NCBI RefSeq assembly: GCF_026712185.1
Contig: NZ_JAPPUX010000004.1
Span: 558,001 to 622,000, forward strand
Direction: 5' to 3'
DNA: 64,000 nucleotides
Source: Nocardioides pini
GTDB taxonomy: Bacteria > Actinomycetota > Actinomycetes > Propionibacteriales > Nocardioidaceae
Program-made: the position numbers and the translations under genes
Notes under the pieces: generated by a model
Databases searched by the model: none
Seen by the model: only the letters and a program-made list of their open reading frames with translations
What the model was told of the DNA's origin: nothing
Shown: positions 47,027-55,737 of the stretch, piece by piece
Numbering within the stretch: position 1 is the first letter of the stretch
Layout: every line of letters starts with the position of its first letter

Positions 47027-48370
47027 ATGGTCCGACAACTGCGAGCGGCACGGGCCGTGGACGTCCTGCTGCCGGCCGTCCTGGCGTTCGTCGCCATCGT
47101 GTTCGTCGCTTTACAGGTGCACGCGTACACGCGGCTGAGCCCCATCGACGAGCTCCAGCACATCGATTCCCTCTACCGCGCGCCGGCGGCGCCGGCGCCG
47201 GCTGACCGGGTGGGACAGGAGGCGATGCGCCAGCAGGACTGCCGCGGCGTGGACGCCCCCGGTTTCGAACCAGGACCCTGCAGGCCACTCGGCAGCTTCG
47301 ATCCCGCCACCTACCAGGAGAAGGGCTACAACACCGCCGCCGCCAACACACCCATCTACTACACGGCGACGCGCGGCGTGGCCGAGCTCGTCCGGGTTAC
47401 GACGCCGGCCGACGACCTGGTCACCGCCGGACGACTCGCCGGCGGGCTGTGGTTGGGACTGGGCATCGCCCTCACCTACGTCGCAGGCCGGCGCCGCGGT
47501 GTGGCACGTGCACCACTCGCGGTCCTCGGACTGATGCTGGCCGCGGCTCCGGGCCTGCAGTTCCCCGGCGGCACCATCACCCCCGATGCCTGGGGCCTGA
47601 TGGTGGGAGCCGCGCTCGTGCTTGCAGTCACGTGGTGGGAGGAACGGCCCTCGGCGGCACGAGCCGCTGGGCTCGTCCTGGTCGCGGTCCTCGTGTCGCT
47701 CGTGAAGCTGACCAACCTGGTCGGTGTGGCGGCCATCGCGTTCTACCTGCTGCAGCGCGGGTGCGACGGCGCGCAGGCGGCCGAGGAGCCCGATGGAGGC
47801 GAGGCTCCTCCACCCGCACGGTGGATCCTCACAGGTCTCGCCACCGGAGGGACGGCGGTGCTGGCCGCGGGCGCCTGGATGGCCCTGGTGACCTCGCGTC
47901 CGCAGATGGATCCCGACGACCTCCCCGACATGGTCACCCGCTTCCAGGCCCCAGCGTTCCCCTGGATGGGCCTCCTGGACAACGCACTGGTCCTCGTGCA
48001 ACCCCTCGCCGGTCCGGTGCCCGTGGGCACTCTCACCTACTCGACCGTGGCCACCTCACTGGTGTCGCTCGTGCTCGTCTCGGGCACCGTCGCCGCCGCT
48101 GTCTTCCTCCCCGGCCCGACGCGCTCGACGGCACTGGCGCGGGGCGTGCTGCTGGCGGCGGTCGCGGGCGCTCTCGCGCTCGTGGTGATGGGATACGTGA
48201 CCTCGCACTCCTACTTCCCGCTGCCGCCCCGCTACGGACTCGCCCTCGTTGCCCCGATGGCAGTCGTCACCGCCTCCTGCCTGCGGACCCGGACGTCGAT
48301 CGGCCTAGCCGCGACGGTCGCCGCCGTCGCCTTCGCGATGTCGTCGGTGCGGCTGCTAGAGCTGCTCTGA
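47027..48370 (+). CDS. GT-C-like polytopic membrane protein, copy 2
   Basis: A 447-residue protein with about 11 helices, paralogous to the one at 38626-39993: TRLSPIDELQHIDSLY in the first external loop, an external Cys pair (DCRG, then GPCRP), and ITPDAWGLMVGAALVLAVTWW. The DE motif suits a GT-C glycosyltransferase that uses lipid-phosphate sugars. The start at 47027 is chosen for the helix that follows and the purine-rich stretch upstream. A glycosyltransferase gene pair follows on the same strand. Confidence 0.65.
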   Translation: MVRQLRAARAVDVLLPAVLAFVAIVFVALQVHAYTRLSPIDELQHIDSLYRAPAAPAPADRVGQEAMRQQDCRGVDAPGFEPGPCRPLGSFDPATYQEKGYNTAAANTPIYYTATRGVAELVRVTTPADDLVTAGRLAGGLWLGLGIALTYVAGRRRGVARAPLAVLGLMLAAAPGLQFPGGTITPDAWGLMVGAALVLAVTWWEERPSAARAAGLVLVAVLVSLVKLTNLVGVAAIAFYLLQRGCDGAQAAEEPDGGEAPPPARWILTGLATGGTAVLAAGAWMALVTSRPQMDPDDLPDMVTRFQAPAFPWMGLLDNALVLVQPLAGPVPVGTLTYSTVATSLVSLVLVSGTVAAAVFLPGPTRSTALARGVLLAAVAGALALVVMGYVTSHSYFPLPPRYGLALVAPMAVVTASCLRTRTSIGLAATVAAVAFAMSSVRLLELL

Positions 48371-48452
48371 CTCCTCCCCGGGCGCGGCGGCAAGGCGACA
48401 CTGCGGTTATGCTCGCGCTCGTTGTGAGGTGGTCGGCGACGAGGGGAACACG

Positions 48453-50240
48453 GTGACGGACAAGGCCAAGACCGACGCAGAGCTGCTGCGCGAGTCCGAG
48501 CTCTTCGACACGGAGTTCTACCTGCGGAAGAACCCTGACGTGCGCAGCTCCGGAGTCGACCCGGTCCTCCACTACCTGCGGCAGGGCGCTCGCGACGGCC
48601 GCAACCCCTCCAAGGAGTTCTCGACCAACGCCTACCTGCGTCGCAACGGCGACGTGGCAGCGTCTGGCATGAATCCTCTGGTGCACTACCTGCGCACGGG
48701 CAAGGCGGAGGGCCGCGTGCTCAACCCCGCGGAGGACGACGCGCGACTCGTGCGCGAGTCCGGCTTCTTCGACGAGGAGTACTACCGACACTTCCGCCCG
48801 GACCTCCCCGCGGACCGCGACGTGGTGAAGCACTTCCTCCGCTTCGGTGCCCGTGACGGGCTCGACCCGAGCGAGAAGTTCTCCACCTCGGGCTACCTGC
48901 GGCAGAACGCCGACGTCGCCAAGACGCACTGGAACCCGCTCGTCCACTACCTCAGGCACGGCCGCGCCGAAGGCCGCATCGCCCCGCGCGGCGCCCTTCG
49001 AGAGCCCTACGTCGACGCGCTGTACGCCGAGCGTTGGCAGTCGATCCAGCCGATGCCGGTGACGAGGCTGCCCGGCGGCGAGCACCGCATCAGCATCGTC
49101 ACCGACAGTGTCGCACCCCACAGCCTCTTCGGCGGGGTCGGCACGGCGATCATCCTCGGGGTCCAGCTCGCAAACCGCCTCGGCAACGGCACCCTGCGCC
49201 TGGTCACCCGGACCGACGCCCCGGACGGGCAGGTGATCGGCCTGCTCGAGGACGCGACCGGGATCCACCTCGACGGGATCCTCGAGCTCGAACAGGTCTC
49301 CACCGACGGCAGCCAACGGCTGCAGTTCACCGATCGGGACGTCGTGATGACCACCTCTTGGTGGACCACTCGGGCCGTCCTGGACAGCGACATCCCGCGC
49401 GAGCAGGTGCTCTACCTCCTCCAGGAGGACGAGCGCATGTTCTACGCCTACGGCGACGAGCGCCTGCTGTGCGCCGAGACGCTGGCCGAGCCCGACCTCG
49501 CCGTCGTGGTGAACACGTCCCGACTGCTGGAGCACCTGTCCGGCCCGGGCGGGCTCCCACACCTGGCCACCAGCGCGATCGCACTCGAGCCGGCCTTCCC
49601 GACTCGCGACGCCTCGGTCGTGCCGGCCGGGTCGGGCGCGGCGAAGCGCAACCTCTTCTACTATTCGCGACCCCTCAACGCCCGAAACCTCTTCTGGCGG
49701 GGCGCGCAGGTCATCGCCCGAGCCGTCGAGAGCCGGGTCCTCGACCCCGATGAGTGGGAGTTCCACTTCGTGGGTCGTGGCACGCCTGAGCTCACGCTCC
49801 CCCGCGATGTCAAGGTCAACATCATCGAGGGCCTGGGCTGGACCGACTACCAGGACCTTGTGGCATCGATGGACGCCGCGCTGGTGCTGATGGACACCCC
49901 TCACCCGTCCTACCCGCCCTACGACCTCGCGTCGGTCGGTGCGGCCGTGCTCACCAACTCGCATGGCATCAAGACCGACCTGTCCGACATCTCCGACAAC
50001 ATCATCGTGGCGCCCTCGAGCGTCGACGGGCTGCTCGACGGGTTCCGCGAGCTGGTCGACCTGGCCCGCGACCCCGAGCGGCGCGCAGCCAACGTCGCGG
50101 CCGACCACATCAACCGCGACTGGGAGACCACCCTCGTTCCGGTCGTCGACTGGGTGATGGACCGCTTCCGCTCCACCTTGGCTCCCGATGAGTCGGGCGC
50201 CGGGTCCACCGAAGAGAGCATCGTCCCGGATGTTCACTGA
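48453..50240 (+). CDS. WsaF-like glycosyltransferase with N-terminal HYL-x-G repeats
   Basis: A 595-residue protein. The first 185 residues hold four repeats of about 35-40 residues with the pattern FDxxxYLRxNxDV, then LVHYLRxGxxEGR; these repeats are found ahead of many glycosyltransferase domains and may bind partners or glycan. From about 200 on is a GT-B-type domain (HRISIVTDSVAPHSLFGGVG, then DYQDLVASMDAALVLMDTPHPSYPP) resembling the rhamnosyltransferase WsaF. GTG at 48453 has GAGGGG before it and is preferred to an upstream GTG. The next glycosyltransferase overlaps it by 11 bases. Confidence 0.75.
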   Translation: MTDKAKTDAELLRESELFDTEFYLRKNPDVRSSGVDPVLHYLRQGARDGRNPSKEFSTNAYLRRNGDVAASGMNPLVHYLRTGKAEGRVLNPAEDDARLVRESGFFDEEYYRHFRPDLPADRDVVKHFLRFGARDGLDPSEKFSTSGYLRQNADVAKTHWNPLVHYLRHGRAEGRIAPRGALREPYVDALYAERWQSIQPMPVTRLPGGEHRISIVTDSVAPHSLFGGVGTAIILGVQLANRLGNGTLRLVTRTDAPDGQVIGLLEDATGIHLDGILELEQVSTDGSQRLQFTDRDVVMTTSWWTTRAVLDSDIPREQVLYLLQEDERMFYAYGDERLLCAETLAEPDLAVVVNTSRLLEHLSGPGGLPHLATSAIALEPAFPTRDASVVPAGSGAAKRNLFYYSRPLNARNLFWRGAQVIARAVESRVLDPDEWEFHFVGRGTPELTLPRDVKVNIIEGLGWTDYQDLVASMDAALVLMDTPHPSYPPYDLASVGAAVLTNSHGIKTDLSDISDNIIVAPSSVDGLLDGFRELVDLARDPERRAANVAADHINRDWETTLVPVVDWVMDRFRSTLAPDESGAGSTEESIVPDVH

Positions 50241-51420
50241 CCTCCCCGACGCTCCCGTCGAGGTCGCCGACCTCTGGGACAGCTCGATGGCCGAACGGGT
50301 CGGGACGATGCTCGACGGCACACACCGCGTGGCCTTCGTCTACCGCTCGCCCGACACCAGCACGTTCCGCTACCGCGTCTCCAACACCGTCGACGCCCTC
50401 AACCACGCACCCGGGTCCACGCTCCGCGCTGGATGGTTCTGCGACGACGAGCTGCGAGCACTGACCCGGCTCGTGCCGCAGCTCGACGCCATCGTCGTGG
50501 CGCGCTATCCCTACAACGCCGCCCTGCGCGAGCTGATCCAGAAGGCCGAGGCGCACGACGTGCCGCTGCTCTTCGACTGCGACGACCTCGTCTTCGATGT
50601 CGGCTTCGCCGAGCTGGTGATGAGCTCGCTCGGCAAGGACCCGGAGGTCAACGCCGAGTGGGACGTCTGGTTCGCCTACATGGGCCGCCTCAACGCCGCG
50701 CTCGCCGCATGCCGTGGTGCGCTGACCACCAACTCGCTGCTCGCCAAGCGCCTCGCGGCGTACGTCGAGGACGGCGCGGCGGTCGTACCCAACGTGTTGA
50801 ACCGGACGCAGCAGGCCTACTCACGTGACCTGCTCGACGCCAAGGTCGCGTCCGGCTTCCGCTGCGAAGGACCGGTGACCATCGGATACTTCAGTGGTAC
50901 GCCATCGCACGTGCGCGACTTCGCGGTCGCCAGCACCGCGCTCGCCCGACTGCTCGACGAGGACGACGACGTGTCGATCCGCATCGTCGGCTACCTCGAC
51001 GACCTCGGTGCCCTGGAGCCGCACCGCGAGCGCGTGGAGTTCCAGAGCTTCATGCACTACGTCGCGCTGCAGCGCTCGATCGCCGAGGTCGAGGTCAACA
51101 TCGCTCCGCTGTCGCACACGGCCTTCAACATCTGCAAGTCCGACCTGAAGTTCTTCGAGGCCGCTGCCGTCGGCACGTGGACCGTCGCGTCGCACACGCC
51201 CTCCCTCGACGACGCCATCGACGACGGCGTCACCGGGCGGCTGGCCAAGGCCCACGAGTGGGACGGAGCGCTGCGGGAGGCCGTCGAGCTCGCCCGGGAC
51301 GCTCAGGCGTACGCCGCCCGGGCGACGCCGGCGGCCGAGAAGGCCCACGCTCGTTGGGCGTGGGACTCGGTGGCCGAGCCGCTGACGCGGGCTCTCGAGC
51401 CCTACCTGCGGGCGCGCTGA
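50230..51420 (+). CDS. GT-B glycosyltransferase (GT4-like)
   Basis: A 396-residue protein. RVAFVYRSPDTSTFRYRVSN opens the first Rossmann domain, LLFDCDDLVFD is an acidic segment common in this subgroup, and VTIGYFSGTPSHVRDF begins the second domain, which ends with an EX7E-like stretch near SDLKFFEAAAVGTW. It probably adds one sugar in the same glycan as the upstream WsaF-like enzyme, with which it overlaps. An in-frame ATG at 50188 would add 14 residues; 50230 is preferred from the domain start. Confidence 0.78.
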   Translation: MFTDLPDAPVEVADLWDSSMAERVGTMLDGTHRVAFVYRSPDTSTFRYRVSNTVDALNHAPGSTLRAGWFCDDELRALTRLVPQLDAIVVARYPYNAALRELIQKAEAHDVPLLFDCDDLVFDVGFAELVMSSLGKDPEVNAEWDVWFAYMGRLNAALAACRGALTTNSLLAKRLAAYVEDGAAVVPNVLNRTQQAYSRDLLDAKVASGFRCEGPVTIGYFSGTPSHVRDFAVASTALARLLDEDDDVSIRIVGYLDDLGALEPHRERVEFQSFMHYVALQRSIAEVEVNIAPLSHTAFNICKSDLKFFEAAAVGTWTVASHTPSLDDAIDDGVTGRLAKAHEWDGALREAVELARDAQAYAARATPAAEKAHARWAWDSVAEPLTRALEPYLRAR

Positions 51421-51427
51421 CGACCGG

Positions 51428-53056
51428 TCAGGCGCCGCCGCGCAGGTCGGCTGGGATCTCCTTGACGCGGCGCAGGTTGGGCATCGCGAGCTCGCTGCGC
51501 AGGTAGGCGTCCTCGGTCGGCGTGCCCCAGCGGGACACCACCGCGAGGCGCTCGCGCTCGGCCACCTCGGGCACGCGGGTCTGCGACTCGTAGTGGTAGA
51601 GCTCGCTGTTGGCGACGAAGAGCGTGCGGAGCCCTGCCCGGGCGACCTTGTAGCAGAGGTCCACGTCGTTGAAGTTCGCCGGAAGCGACTCGGTGAACCC
51701 CCCGACCTGGAAGTAGGTCTCGGTGCGCATCGCGGCACATGCGGCGGTCACGCCCGTGACCTCCCGGTTGACGAACAGCTCGCCGAACGGCCCGGCCTCG
51801 TCGCGGGTGCGGAACCGGAAGGGGTGGTGGTAGCCGGCGTTGAAGTAGGCGTGGCCGGCGTGCTGGACGGTCTGGTCGGCGTAGTAGAGCTTCGCTCCTG
51901 TCAGGCCCACGTCGGGCTCGTCGAGCGGAGCGACGAGCTGCTCGAGCCACCCGTGCGAGATCACCTCGATGTCGTCGTTCAGGAACACGACGCGGTCGCC
52001 CGAGGCGTGGCTGACGCCGAGGTTCATCTTCGTGCTGAAGTTGAACGGGGCGTCGAACGGCACGAGGACCAGCCGGTCCTCCGCCACCTCGCGCAATGCG
52101 TCGAGGACCACCGCAGGGGTCGGGGTGTCGTGCACAACCACGACCTCCACGTCCTCGTGGTCGGTGCCGGCCAACGCCGAACGAACTGCGTCGACGACGA
52201 GGAACCGCGAGGCCCCGTGGACCACGGCGGACTGGCCCATCGTGGGGATGACGAGCGAGACCCTGCGCGCCGGGTCGAGCACGCGCTCGACGGTGTAGCG
52301 ACCCGGCTCGGCGCTGGTGACGGCCCGCGCACGGATGCCGACGCGGTCGAGGTGCTCCTGGACGGCCCGCAGGCCCGCCTCGGTGGCGTACGGCTTGGCC
52401 TCGATGTCCACCGCCGTCGAGCCCTCCACCGCGCGCCAGTGGTAGAGCACCTCGGGCACGTGGACCACGCGGCGTGCCTGCTCCGTCACGCGGAGGACGA
52501 GGTCGTGGTCCTGCGATCCCTCGAAGCCCTCCCGGAACCCGCCCACGTCACGCACCAGCTCGGTGCGCAGGACGGACAGGTGGGAGGTGTACATCTGCCC
52601 GCGAAGCCGCTCGGGCGACCAGTCGGGCTTGTGGAACGCGCCGTAGAACCGGCCGTCCGACCCGACCTTGTCCTCGTCGGTGTAGAGGTAGTCGACGTCC
52701 TCGTGCTCGAGGAGCGCCTCGGCCACGCGCGAGAGCGCGGTGGGCGCGAGGAGGTCGTCATGGTCCAGCAGCACGATGAACTCTCCCAGGGCGAGCTCCA
52801 GCCCGTCGTTGGACGCGGCCACGATGTGGCCGTTGGTGTCACGCTCGACGAGCCGTATCCGGCCGTCCTGCTGGGCGTACTGCGCGATCACGATCGGCAC
52901 GGCGGCAGTGGGCGAGAAGTCGTCGACCACGATGAGCTCCCAGGCGCTGAAGTCCTGGGCGAGCACCGACTCGAGGCACTCCTTCAGCACGTCGATCGGC
53001 GGGTCGTAGACGGGCGTGACGATGCTGAACAACGGCGCCTCGCGACGAGGGCTCAT
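51428..53056 (-). CDS. Tandem GT2 glycosyltransferase
   Basis: A 542-residue protein with two GT-A domains. The first (about 1-240) has FSIVTPVYDPPIDVLKECL, VVDDFSPTAAV and the metal site LLDHDDLLAP. The second (about 265-520) has VSLVIPTMGQSAVVHG and FLNDDIEVISHGW. Two-domain enzymes of this layout build alternating or paired linkages in O-antigen-type glycans. Its ATG overlaps the stop of the coiled-coil methyltransferase gene upstream (ATGA), so the two are made together. Confidence 0.9.
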   Translation of the reverse strand: MSPRREAPLFSIVTPVYDPPIDVLKECLESVLAQDFSAWELIVVDDFSPTAAVPIVIAQYAQQDGRIRLVERDTNGHIVAASNDGLELALGEFIVLLDHDDLLAPTALSRVAEALLEHEDVDYLYTDEDKVGSDGRFYGAFHKPDWSPERLRGQMYTSHLSVLRTELVRDVGGFREGFEGSQDHDLVLRVTEQARRVVHVPEVLYHWRAVEGSTAVDIEAKPYATEAGLRAVQEHLDRVGIRARAVTSAEPGRYTVERVLDPARRVSLVIPTMGQSAVVHGASRFLVVDAVRSALAGTDHEDVEVVVVHDTPTPAVVLDALREVAEDRLVLVPFDAPFNFSTKMNLGVSHASGDRVVFLNDDIEVISHGWLEQLVAPLDEPDVGLTGAKLYYADQTVQHAGHAYFNAGYHHPFRFRTRDEAGPFGELFVNREVTGVTAACAAMRTETYFQVGGFTESLPANFNDVDLCYKVARAGLRTLFVANSELYHYESQTRVPEVAERERLAVVSRWGTPTEDAYLRSELAMPNLRRVKEIPADLRGGA

Positions 53057-54102
53057 GCCAATGTCCTCCGGACGCGGCGGGCAGCACGTCGGGGCAACGA
53101 AGCCGGGGGGGCGGACGCTGCCTCGAGCTGCGCCACCCGCTTGCGGTTGCGATCGAGCCGCCGTCGGGTTTCCTGCAGCTTTGCGGTGAGCTCCGCGCGC
53201 CGCTTGGTGAGTCCCTTGACCCGACGCTGCAGCTTCCTGAGCTCGAGCATCACCAGGCTGAGGTCACGCTCGAGGCGACCGTTCTCGGCCTCGAGCCCGA
53301 TGACGTGGTCGCGGCTGACCAGCGCCGTGTGGCGGTGTTGGGCCACCTCGGCACGGAGCCGGTCCACCTCGTCGGTGTCCACGGGGCGGTGGTCCAGCTG
53401 CGCGCGCATGCTGTTCACCGCTCGATCCGCATCGAGCAGCGCCCGGCGCTTCTCCAGCAGTTCCGTGCGGACGCGGGCGTACTGCTGCTCGTAGCGCTTG
53501 ACGATCTCGTGGGGGGTGAGCGCTCCACGTTCGAACACGACGGCCCACGGGGCGATCATGCTGACGTCGACATCGGTGCGACGGAAGAAGCCGCGCTCGG
53601 CGAACCACGCGGCCCACGCCTCGCCGGGATTGGTGTTGATGTGGGTCGGCTCGTCGTGGTCCTCCGGGCTGGAGGAGAACAACACCCGGTCCGAGACCTC
53701 GGTGAGGTGGTCGATGGCGAGCTGGGCGTCCGCCTCTGACATGTGCTCGAGCACCTCGATACAGGTGACGAGGTCGTAGCGGCCCTCGATCGGCTCGGTC
53801 GCGGAAGCCACTGACAGCCGGTCGCGGACATCCGGGTGGGCGCTGGCGACGGCGTGCTCGGAGATGTCCAGTCCCCGCGCGTCGACGCCCTGAAGCGCGA
53901 AAGCCTGGACCAAGAGCCCCCGGGCGCAACCGACGTCGAGCACCGTGGCGGGAGCGAAAGCACCGATGAGCCGGTCGGCCACGGACATGAAGAAGTCGCG
54001 CCAGTGCTGGTTGTCCCACGAGTAGTCGCCGTGTCCGCCCAAGTGCGTCTCGTTGTAATAGTCATGGCCGTAGTCGACCGACGTCGTGCCGTCCTGGCTC
54101 AC
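53053..54102 (-). CDS. SAM methyltransferase with long C-terminal coiled coil
   Basis: A 349-residue protein. Residues about 35-190 form a class I methyltransferase: TVLDVGCARGLLVQ binds SAM and LVTCIEVLEHMSEAD follows. Residues about 199-329 are almost all charged heptad-like sequence, predicted as coiled coil with a break near 240, and the last 20 residues are strongly basic. This layout recalls WbdD of E. coli O9a, where a methyltransferase ends chain growth and a coiled coil sets chain length; no kinase domain is present here. GTG at 54102 has GGGAGG upstream. A tandem GT2 is coupled downstream. Confidence 0.8.
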   Translation of the reverse strand: MSQDGTTSVDYGHDYYNETHLGGHGDYSWDNQHWRDFFMSVADRLIGAFAPATVLDVGCARGLLVQAFALQGVDARGLDISEHAVASAHPDVRDRLSVASATEPIEGRYDLVTCIEVLEHMSEADAQLAIDHLTEVSDRVLFSSSPEDHDEPTHINTNPGEAWAAWFAERGFFRRTDVDVSMIAPWAVVFERGALTPHEIVKRYEQQYARVRTELLEKRRALLDADRAVNSMRAQLDHRPVDTDEVDRLRAEVAQHRHTALVSRDHVIGLEAENGRLERDLSLVMLELRKLQRRVKGLTKRRAELTAKLQETRRRLDRNRKRVAQLEAASAPPASLPRRAARRVRRTLA

Positions 54103-54316
54103 CCTGCGACCTCCCGCTGCTCCGATTGCGCGCGTCAGGCTATCCCACTGGGCTTCCGGGGCTTGCGGGGAGCGCGGGTGTGCTCCGACGGCGCCCACGT
54201 CGTCACGACTGCCTTCTCAGACGCGAGTAGGCGAGCCCGATAAGGTGCCGCACGCCCGCGCGCATTGGGGTTCCGTCATCTGAGTCCACGCCCTCTACAC
54301 CAGGAGACGTTGCAAA

Positions 54317-55024
54317 GTGGCACCATCGAACGAGTGGGACGACTACGCCACCATCTATCCCCAGATCGACAATGAGCTCGAGGTGCCTGTGCTCCTACGC
54401 ACGGCACTCTCCCTCGTGCCGGGCCGTCGGTTGGTCGACGTCGGCTGCGGCGAGGGCGGCCTGCTGGACGCCGTGCGAGACGAGCTCGGTGACGCGTGGG
54501 ACCTCACGGGGTTCGAGATCTCGGCGCAGCGAGGCCACCGAGCTCGCGAGCGTGGTCACAATGTGTTCGTGTCCGAAGACGGTGTCGTACCGCTGCCCGA
54601 TTGCTCCATGGACGTCGTGACGTCGACACACGTAGTGGAGCACGTGCCGGATGACGCCGGCTACGTGCGTGAGATGGCGCGCCTGACCCGCCCCGGCGGG
54701 GTCGTCTACATCGAGACTCCGTTGAAGCTGAAGGGAGCCTGGTACTTCCGACACAACCACGAGGGCGGATGGGTGCTCGACCCCACTCACCTGCGCGAGT
54801 ACCGATCGTCCGATGAGGTGCATCGGCTACTCGACCGGGCGGGCCTCAAGCTGCTCGCCGAGGACGTCACGCGCATCTCCTACCCGCTCGTAGCGGCAGA
54901 GGACGTGCTGCTGCGCCTGCTGAAGCGCCCACAGCGCACCGGGCGTCCGAACGGACTCCGTGCAGCGAGGATCAACATCCCGAGATACCGGCAGCTCGCC
55001 GTGCTGGCGCAGAAGCCCGCCTGA
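54317..55024 (+). CDS. SAM-dependent methyltransferase
   Basis: A 235-residue class I methyltransferase: RRLVDVGCGEGGLLDAV binds SAM, SMDVVTSTHVVEHVPDD is motif II/III, and LTRPGGVVYIETP is the post-IV strand. The third methyltransferase of the locus, it stands alone on the plus strand. Its codon use is visibly less GC-biased than its neighbours, which hints at separate acquisition. The GTG start has AGGAGA about 10 bases before it. It probably methylates a sugar or lipid carrier in the glycan. Confidence 0.85.
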   Translation: MAPSNEWDDYATIYPQIDNELEVPVLLRTALSLVPGRRLVDVGCGEGGLLDAVRDELGDAWDLTGFEISAQRGHRARERGHNVFVSEDGVVPLPDCSMDVVTSTHVVEHVPDDAGYVREMARLTRPGGVVYIETPLKLKGAWYFRHNHEGGWVLDPTHLREYRSSDEVHRLLDRAGLKLLAEDVTRISYPLVAAEDVLLRLLKRPQRTGRPNGLRAARINIPRYRQLAVLAQKPA

Positions 55025-55032
55025 AGCTTCTC

Positions 55033-55737
55033 TCACCTGTGACCGGTCGGGACGATGCCGCTCCGGCCCTGCGACGCGCCGTGCTCGGAGACCGCCCGGA
55101 ACCGGAACGTCGCGAACTCGTGGTGGAAGTCGCGCCGCTCGCGCTCAGCCATCGCCGAGGCGTGCCGCGAGGGGTCCGGCACGGCGGAGCGCCCGTGCAC
55201 CATGTCCTCCATCTCCTGCACGGTGCGCCAGACCGAGAAGGTGGAGACGGTGTGTGGGGGGCGCAGGGCGGCGGCCGCGAGCGTCACGCCAGGGTGGTCG
55301 CGCACGAGCCGCTCGACCGGCTTGCCGCTGCGCAGGAACCGGGGCACCTCCCCCAGGCGCATCCGGGCCAGCGTGACCGCCACGACCGGCTCGTCCTGCC
55401 GCCACGTGCCCGCGCGAGCGGGCAGTCCGGGGAGCGCCGCGATGGAGGACCATCGGCGCAGGAGCTGGAGCCGGACGTGCCAGCCGCCGGCCAGCCGCTG
55501 CCCCAGCGGGTCGTGGGCAAGGAAGCCGTCCAGCGCTGCCTCGTCGCGCCACTGCGCGAAGACGGCGAGTCGGCCGACCTGGAGCCGGTCGGGTGACACC
55601 GTGGGTGCCCCGAGCCGCATGAGCGAGAGGCACTCGGCGTGGTCGAGGCCCGGAGTCATGGCGGCCGGGGGGCGGAGGAGTGCCCGCGCGCCGACCCGGC
55701 GCGGCACCTCGGCGAGGTGGAAGGAGTGCAGCGTCAC
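55033..55737 (-). CDS. CrtA (spheroidene monooxygenase)-like protein
   Basis: A 234-residue protein with the pattern of the CrtA-like monooxygenase family: TVSPDRLQVGRLAVFAQW in the middle, VRLQLLRRWSSIAALPGLP, VTLARMRLGEVPRFL and SVWRTVQEMEDMVHG toward the end. Characterised CrtA is a heme enzyme acting on carotenoids, but most actinobacterial relatives have no known substrate and no carotenoid genes are visible here. Its GTG start overlaps the stop of the frameshifted gene upstream (GTGA), so the two once formed a unit. Confidence 0.55.
   Translation of the reverse strand: MTLHSFHLAEVPRRVGARALLRPPAAMTPGLDHAECLSLMRLGAPTVSPDRLQVGRLAVFAQWRDEAALDGFLAHDPLGQRLAGGWHVRLQLLRRWSSIAALPGLPARAGTWRQDEPVVAVTLARMRLGEVPRFLRSGKPVERLVRDHPGVTLAAAALRPPHTVSTFSVWRTVQEMEDMVHGRSAVPDPSRHASAMAERERRDFHHEFATFRFRAVSEHGASQGRSGIVPTGHR

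Noticed and set aside
51417..51431. Stop-codon hairpins at several convergent gene pairs (TGAC...GTCA)
   Set aside because: Any convergent pair gives TGA facing TCA, so short symmetry is automatic. Only the 7-bp example at 1861-1883 is long enough to list.
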